From Candidatus Stahliibacteriota bacterium (GTDB lineage: Bacteria; Hydrothermota; Tepidihabitantia; SM23-42): a DNA stretch of 9,837 nucleotides. The stretch covers positions 1 through 9,837 of the forward strand of contig JAUWLY010000083.1 of assembly GCA_030613445.1 (NCBI GenBank), written 5' to 3'. The notes under the pieces are model-generated. The model was not told where the DNA came from. It did no database searches and was given only the letters and a program-made list of their open reading frames with translations. Positions within the stretch are counted from its first letter, which is position 1; the number at the start of each line of letters is the position of its first letter. The position numbers were made by a program, and so were the translations under genes. Positions 6,645-9,837 of this stretch are shown here, in pieces.

Positions 6645-6672
6645 ATTATACAAGAAATCAACCAAGAATCAA
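6645..6672 (-). promoter_or_regulatory. Promoter of the nadE-hppA-radC cluster
   Basis: Minus-strand -35 TTGATT (6667-6672) and consensus -10 TATAAT (6645-6650), 16 bp apart. Ten bases separate the -10 from the ATG at 6634, so the leader should be about 3-5 bases. This places the in-frame TTG at 6661 upstream of the transcript and decides the start of nadE. Confidence 0.72.
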
Positions 6673-6703
6673 GAGTTAGATATATATATTCTTAAAATTT
6701 CGT

Positions 6704-6783
6704 GTAGTTGCCTGCCCGCTCATCCCGTCTGAAGAACGAGGATTCTCGCAAAGCGGAACGAGGCTCTCGGAGATTTATCAGTC
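6704..6783. repeat. Possible mosaic relic of the REP-like element
   Basis: The spacer between the two minus-strand operons (6662-6879) carries pieces in the same order as the REP-like element at 2864: GTAGT (6704-6708), GTCTGA (6727-6732) and TTTATCAG (6774-6781). They are separated by GC-richer segments that include two short near-repeats, ACGAGGATTCTCG and ACGAGGCTCTCGG. The pieces are short, so kinship is tentative. The rest of the spacer shows an ATTTTGCAGCAAAAT palindrome (6828-6842) and no convincing terminator. Confidence 0.4.
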
Positions 6784-6879
6784 ATTTTTCAATCCTTTTT
6801 CATGAATATAAAAATTCAAAGGATAGCATTTTGCAGCAAAATCAGTAAAGACATTCAGACTTGTGCTCAAGTGACCCAG

Positions 6880-9051
6880 TTACCTCTCGAGTTTGTTTAG
6901 TACTTCCTCGGCAGTTGCCGCAACAAATTGGTCTTTATGATTGGTCGCTTCACGTAGCGCTCCAATCGCTTTTTCACTACCTATTTTTACAAAGGCACTT
7001 AGAACCGCGCTCTTTGTTGGATAAAGAAGGTCAGCTTTGAATATCGCGTGTTCACTTAAAACCGCAATTAATGGTCCGAGCACTGAATCATCACCAAAAC
7101 GTCCCAGAACCTCGATTATCTCCTGTCTGGACTGCTCTTCTTTAACATTCGGGATGCCCTTACGGGATTTCAACCATGCTGCCACTTCGGTAAGCTTATC
7201 CAGTACATCATCCTTGTCCAGTTGTTTCATCGCGGCAATAACCACATTATGATACTTGCTTTGCAGTCCTTTAAGAAGATAGGATTTTATGTTTTCGCCA
7301 CCAGTTTTCATGAGACTGTTGATGACTGCTAATTGCACCTGCTCATCGTCGTCATCTATTAACGGACCGATTCTATCAATCACTGCACTTATTTTCATTT
7401 CACCCAAGATAAACACGCCATTTCTGCGGATGAACCATTCAGATGAGTCGAGAAGCTTCTGGACTTCGGGCGCTGCACGCTCGCCCATTCTGACGATTAC
7501 ATCGATGATCTTCATTCTCACTGGACGATCCTCAGTTTCCTTAAGCGTATCAATAAGTACCGGTACTGAAAATGAAGCCAACGAACCGAGTGCATTGCGT
7601 GCCTCGACAAAGGTTCCAGGATCCCAAAGCAACGAAACCAGCTCAGGTACATAGTTCTCATCTTTGATCTCGCCGATCGTACGAATCAACGTTTTCTTTC
7701 TCTCCAGTAGGGCCATATCTTTTCTTAATAGGTGCTTACCAAATTTCTTCGAGACGAATTGTACCATATCATCTTTTTTCAGTGCTTTTGCTTTCAAGTA
7801 GATATTCTTGAGGGCGCTGATGACGTTAATAAAAGTCGCCAATTCTGTTTCAGCATCAGCCATTGTGTCAAAACGGTCAACGAGCAGTCTGAGCAGATCA
7901 TGATCATCTGATTCAAAAATACGGTCTTGAAACACCATAAGATCCTCAACAGCTTTGGTACGTTCATCACGTGATGGATCACGCAAACGTGGAAAAATCA
8001 ACCTCATTTCCTGCTCCATGTTTTTGCTCATGAATTTACCAGCCGCTTTATCTCCTTTGACAGTTTTCAATTCGCTCATCAAACGTGAAGCAATTTTCTC
8101 GAAATTCAGTTCTGGCACATTAACTCGTAAGGCAGATAGAATACCCGGCAATCTTGAACCCGTAACATCCTTCAAAATACTGACAATCTCTTGCTCAACC
8201 TGAGGTGACTTCTCTTTCGCCTTCATTGAAACGACGTCAATGATGTCTTCATCAGACATTGATGGTATCAGGCTTTTGAAGAGAACAGCCAGCTTCTTGT
8301 TCTCGGTACGATACTTGGTAATATTCTTTTTTATGGTCGGTGAAAGAACAGACAGCATTCGTGAAAATACTGTTGAGTATTCGTCCCATCGATCTTCACC
8401 ATACTGGTCGGCAACCATGAGAGCTAGTTTCTCAAGACCTGAGACGATTTTACCCGTCTGCACCTCAACCGGCTCCTTACCACCAATGCCAATCCCCGAC
8501 AGGAAGTTGCTGAGTTCCTTCACCTTATCGTCGTCACTCATCGCGATCTGACCGGTTGTCAAAGATTCCAAAAAATGGTCCCAATTTACCGACTGTGTAC
8601 TACCATCGCCCGATATCACACCCACACGAAATTTATTGACTATGATACTGGTAACGCCTCGCGCCCTCATTAAGGCAACGATATCACCATAATCAGCGAT
8701 ATCAGCAGGTGTGGACGCCATTGCATTAAAGAATCCCTGGATATCCTCCTCAGTCTGCTGAACATTGAAGGTTATACTCTTCACATCCAGTTTATTTAAT
8801 TTGCTTACCAGACTCCTCACCATGGGTAAGCGTTTTGAATCAAAACGTTCGTTCTCAATCATTATTACATCTTCAACGATCACCAAGGAAATCGCTTCCT
8901 GCTCTATTGGCACTTCTCTAAGTAATAGCCTCAAACGTTTTACAACCGGTAGAAGTGAAGGATGTCCTTTGGGATATGTTTTGGATATATTGAAACCTAA
9001 CCCAATCTGTTTGATCAAATCATTGAGGAACTTCATTGAATAATCTGCCAT
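6880..9051 (-). CDS. HEAT-repeat protein with a conserved N-terminal domain
   Basis: Soluble protein of 723 residues with no signal peptide or membrane helix. Residues 1-155 form a mixed alpha/beta domain with the motif TYPKGHPSLLPVVKRL near residue 25-40. I have seen similar domains ahead of HD-GYP and HEAT modules in environmental bacteria, but I cannot name it. From about residue 200 the chain is almost all helical; from about 450 to 720 it has clear HEAT repeats, for example VPELVSLLWDP, VPVLIDTLKETEDRPVRMKIIDVIVRMG, EVQKLLDSSEWFIRRNGVFILGEM and IGPLIDDDDEQVQLAVINSLMKTG. HEAT arrays are protein-binding scaffolds. The ATG at 9051 follows the cyclase-like gene stop by two bases, so the two are surely cotranscribed and likely coupled. 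Probable role is a regulatory scaffold that works with that cyclase-like partner; no enzymatic motif was found. Confidence 0.8.
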   Translation of the reverse strand: MADYSMKFLNDLIKQIGLGFNISKTYPKGHPSLLPVVKRLRLLLREVPIEQEAISLVIVEDVIMIENERFDSKRLPMVRSLVSKLNKLDVKSITFNVQQTEEDIQGFFNAMASTPADIADYGDIVALMRARGVTSIIVNKFRVGVISGDGSTQSVNWDHFLESLTTGQIAMSDDDKVKELSNFLSGIGIGGKEPVEVQTGKIVSGLEKLALMVADQYGEDRWDEYSTVFSRMLSVLSPTIKKNITKYRTENKKLAVLFKSLIPSMSDEDIIDVVSMKAKEKSPQVEQEIVSILKDVTGSRLPGILSALRVNVPELNFEKIASRLMSELKTVKGDKAAGKFMSKNMEQEMRLIFPRLRDPSRDERTKAVEDLMVFQDRIFESDDHDLLRLLVDRFDTMADAETELATFINVISALKNIYLKAKALKKDDMVQFVSKKFGKHLLRKDMALLERKKTLIRTIGEIKDENYVPELVSLLWDPGTFVEARNALGSLASFSVPVLIDTLKETEDRPVRMKIIDVIVRMGERAAPEVQKLLDSSEWFIRRNGVFILGEMKISAVIDRIGPLIDDDDEQVQLAVINSLMKTGGENIKSYLLKGLQSKYHNVVIAAMKQLDKDDVLDKLTEVAAWLKSRKGIPNVKEEQSRQEIIEVLGRFGDDSVLGPLIAVLSEHAIFKADLLYPTKSAVLSAFVKIGSEKAIGALREATNHKDQFVAATAEEVLNKLER

Positions 9052-9053
9052 AA

Positions 9054-9698
9054 TTATTTTTGTTTCACCTTATACTCATAAGCCTTCACAGATAAAGTAT
9101 CTTGAACAAACTCGCCAACTTCAGTAAAGCTGAAAAAAGGCTTTGTTACATCATATAAATTCTCACAAACAAGCAGTGAGTTCTCAACCGCATTCTTCTG
9201 CAAGATCTGAGATTTCCCAAACCCTCTAGTGACCATCAAGGCATCACGTAGGTTGGCGTATATGTTGACCACTGAAACCGGTTCAAGAACCATACCTATT
9301 TTCAAACCAACCGGAGTCTTCAAATACTCTTTCTTATTTAATTGACCCATTTTCTTGAGCATATCCTCAGCTGCAAAAACCGCCATATGTGCAGCAAAAC
9401 CAGACTCTTTAGGAAAACCAAACACACTGACAATTTCATCGCCGATGATTTGATATATTGCCCCTTTATATGATTCAATAATCCTTGAAAAAAGGGTGAA
9501 TACCTCATTGAGAAAAACCATGACATCTTCGGCGATCATTTTTTCGCTCATCTTTGTAAAACCTGAAAGGTCGGCACGCATGAAAACCATATCGAGTTTG
9601 TCCACGGGCAAAGTACTGCTTTTATCGAGCAAAGTCCCGCACCAAGGACAGAAGCGTGATTGGTCATCAATTTCTTTGCTGCAACCTGAACATCTCAT
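9054..9698 (-). CDS. Zinc-ribbon protein with degenerate class III nucleotide cyclase domain
   Basis: Protein of 214 residues. Residues 1-22 are a zinc ribbon with ligands C3, C6, C17 and C20. Residues 33-185 match the class III adenylate/guanylate cyclase catalytic domain. Both metal-binding aspartates are kept: D43 in RADLSGFTKMSEKM and D87 in IIGDEIVSVFGFP. The adenine-selecting Lys four residues before the second Asp is Gln83. The stretch that should read GDTVNxAxRL reads TRGFGKSQILQ (157-167), so the transition-state Asn and Arg are missing in any alignment I can make. Activity as a cyclase is therefore doubtful; a nucleotide sensor or dimerisation module is possible. GGAG lies nine bases before the ATG as a moderate ribosome binding site. 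It is three bases downstream of the preceding gene and two upstream of the HEAT-repeat gene. Confidence 0.82.
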   Translation of the reverse strand: MRCSGCSKEIDDQSRFCPWCGTLLDKSSTLPVDKLDMVFMRADLSGFTKMSEKMIAEDVMVFLNEVFTLFSRIIESYKGAIYQIIGDEIVSVFGFPKESGFAAHMAVFAAEDMLKKMGQLNKKEYLKTPVGLKIGMVLEPVSVVNIYANLRDALMVTRGFGKSQILQKNAVENSLLVCENLYDVTKPFFSFTEVGEFVQDTLSVKAYEYKVKQK

Positions 9699-9701
9699 AG
9701 C

Positions 9702-9837
9702 CTATAACTCCAGCAGCTTTACGTATTCGGGTCTATTAACATATGCTTGACGTCGTGTTTCTTTTAGTTTAAGTTTGATATCATCGTGGATGAACAGAGC
9801 CTTCCTGCCATAATGTCTGGCTTTCTCAAAATCTTCT
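9702..9837 (-). CDS. Unidentified protein, C-terminal 44 residues, cut by the window edge
   Basis: An open frame on the minus strand enters from the right edge and ends at TAG 9702-9704, three bases before the ATG of the cyclase-like gene. Its 44 visible residues are highly charged and likely helical (EKARHYGRKALFIHDDIK, then KETRRQAYVNRPEYVKLLEL). The first part could be the end of a TPR-like helical repeat, but this is a guess. The tight spacing and shared strand say it is in the same operon. Coding status rests on the open frame and the spacing only. Confidence 0.6.
   Translation of the reverse strand, partial: EDFEKARHYGRKALFIHDDIKLKLKETRRQAYVNRPEYVKLLEL

Noticed and set aside
6635..6661. 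N-terminal extension of nadE from a TTG at 6661
   Set aside because: The TTG is inside the spacer of a good promoter whose -10 box lies between it and the ATG at 6634; the added residues (ISCIILGY) are not part of the family.
6660..6673. Two heptamer units (AACCAAG, AATCAAG) near the nadE promoter, inverted relative to the array at 5872
   Set aside because: Only two units, one imperfect; chance cannot be ruled out, so not called as an inverted pair flanking nadE.
6792..6824. Inverted repeat ATCCTTT/AAAGGAT as terminator of the HEAT operon
   Set aside because: The stem is 7 bp with a long loop and no T run follows on the minus strand.

Overview
This 9.8 kb window looks like chromosome from an uncultured bacterium of moderate GC, probably low-to-mid 40s percent by eye. 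Two features suggest the wider FCB group or a WOR-3/Stahlbacteria-like lineage: a decayed C-terminal domain of the type IX secretion sorting type at 977-1249, and REP-like palindromic repeats with heptanucleotide blocks. This placement is an inference with modest confidence. Genes are mostly housekeeping.

Layout. On the minus strand at the left edge lies a complete XerC-type tyrosine recombinase (7-894). It diverges from a plus-strand promoter-like sequence and the 3' remnant of a sorting-domain protein (977-1249). A strong hairpin (1268-1298) separates that remnant from the HU gene (minus, 1315-1587). HU diverges from the ATP-dependent phosphofructokinase gene pfkA (plus, 1820-2794). The 290 bp between pfkA and the next gene is filled with two REP-like elements, each preceded by AAATCTN heptamers. 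Then, reading on the minus strand, comes a compact cluster nadE (6634 to 5864), hppA (5862 to 3778) and radC (3765 to 3085). A 200 bp spacer (6662-6879) holds the nadE promoter and a possible mosaic relic of the same repeat. The right end is a second minus-strand operon: an unidentified gene cut by the window edge, a zinc-ribbon class III cyclase-like protein, and a 723-residue HEAT-repeat protein, with only 2-3 bp between genes.

How the genes fit together. NadE releases pyrophosphate when it makes NAD+. The next gene, one base away, encodes a membrane pyrophosphatase that turns pyrophosphate into an ion gradient. The cyclase-like protein keeps both metal-binding aspartates but lacks the Asn/Arg pair that class III cyclases use for catalysis. 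With its HEAT partner it may be a signalling or scaffold module rather than a working cyclase.

Regulation seen in sequence. Five promoter-like sequences (xerC, remnant, HU, pfkA, nadE) all have a 16 bp spacer between near-consensus -35 and -10 boxes. pfkA has its GTG start five bases after the -10 box, so its mRNA should be leaderless. xerC and nadE should have leaders of only a few bases. HU in contrast has a leader with a full Shine-Dalgarno sequence.
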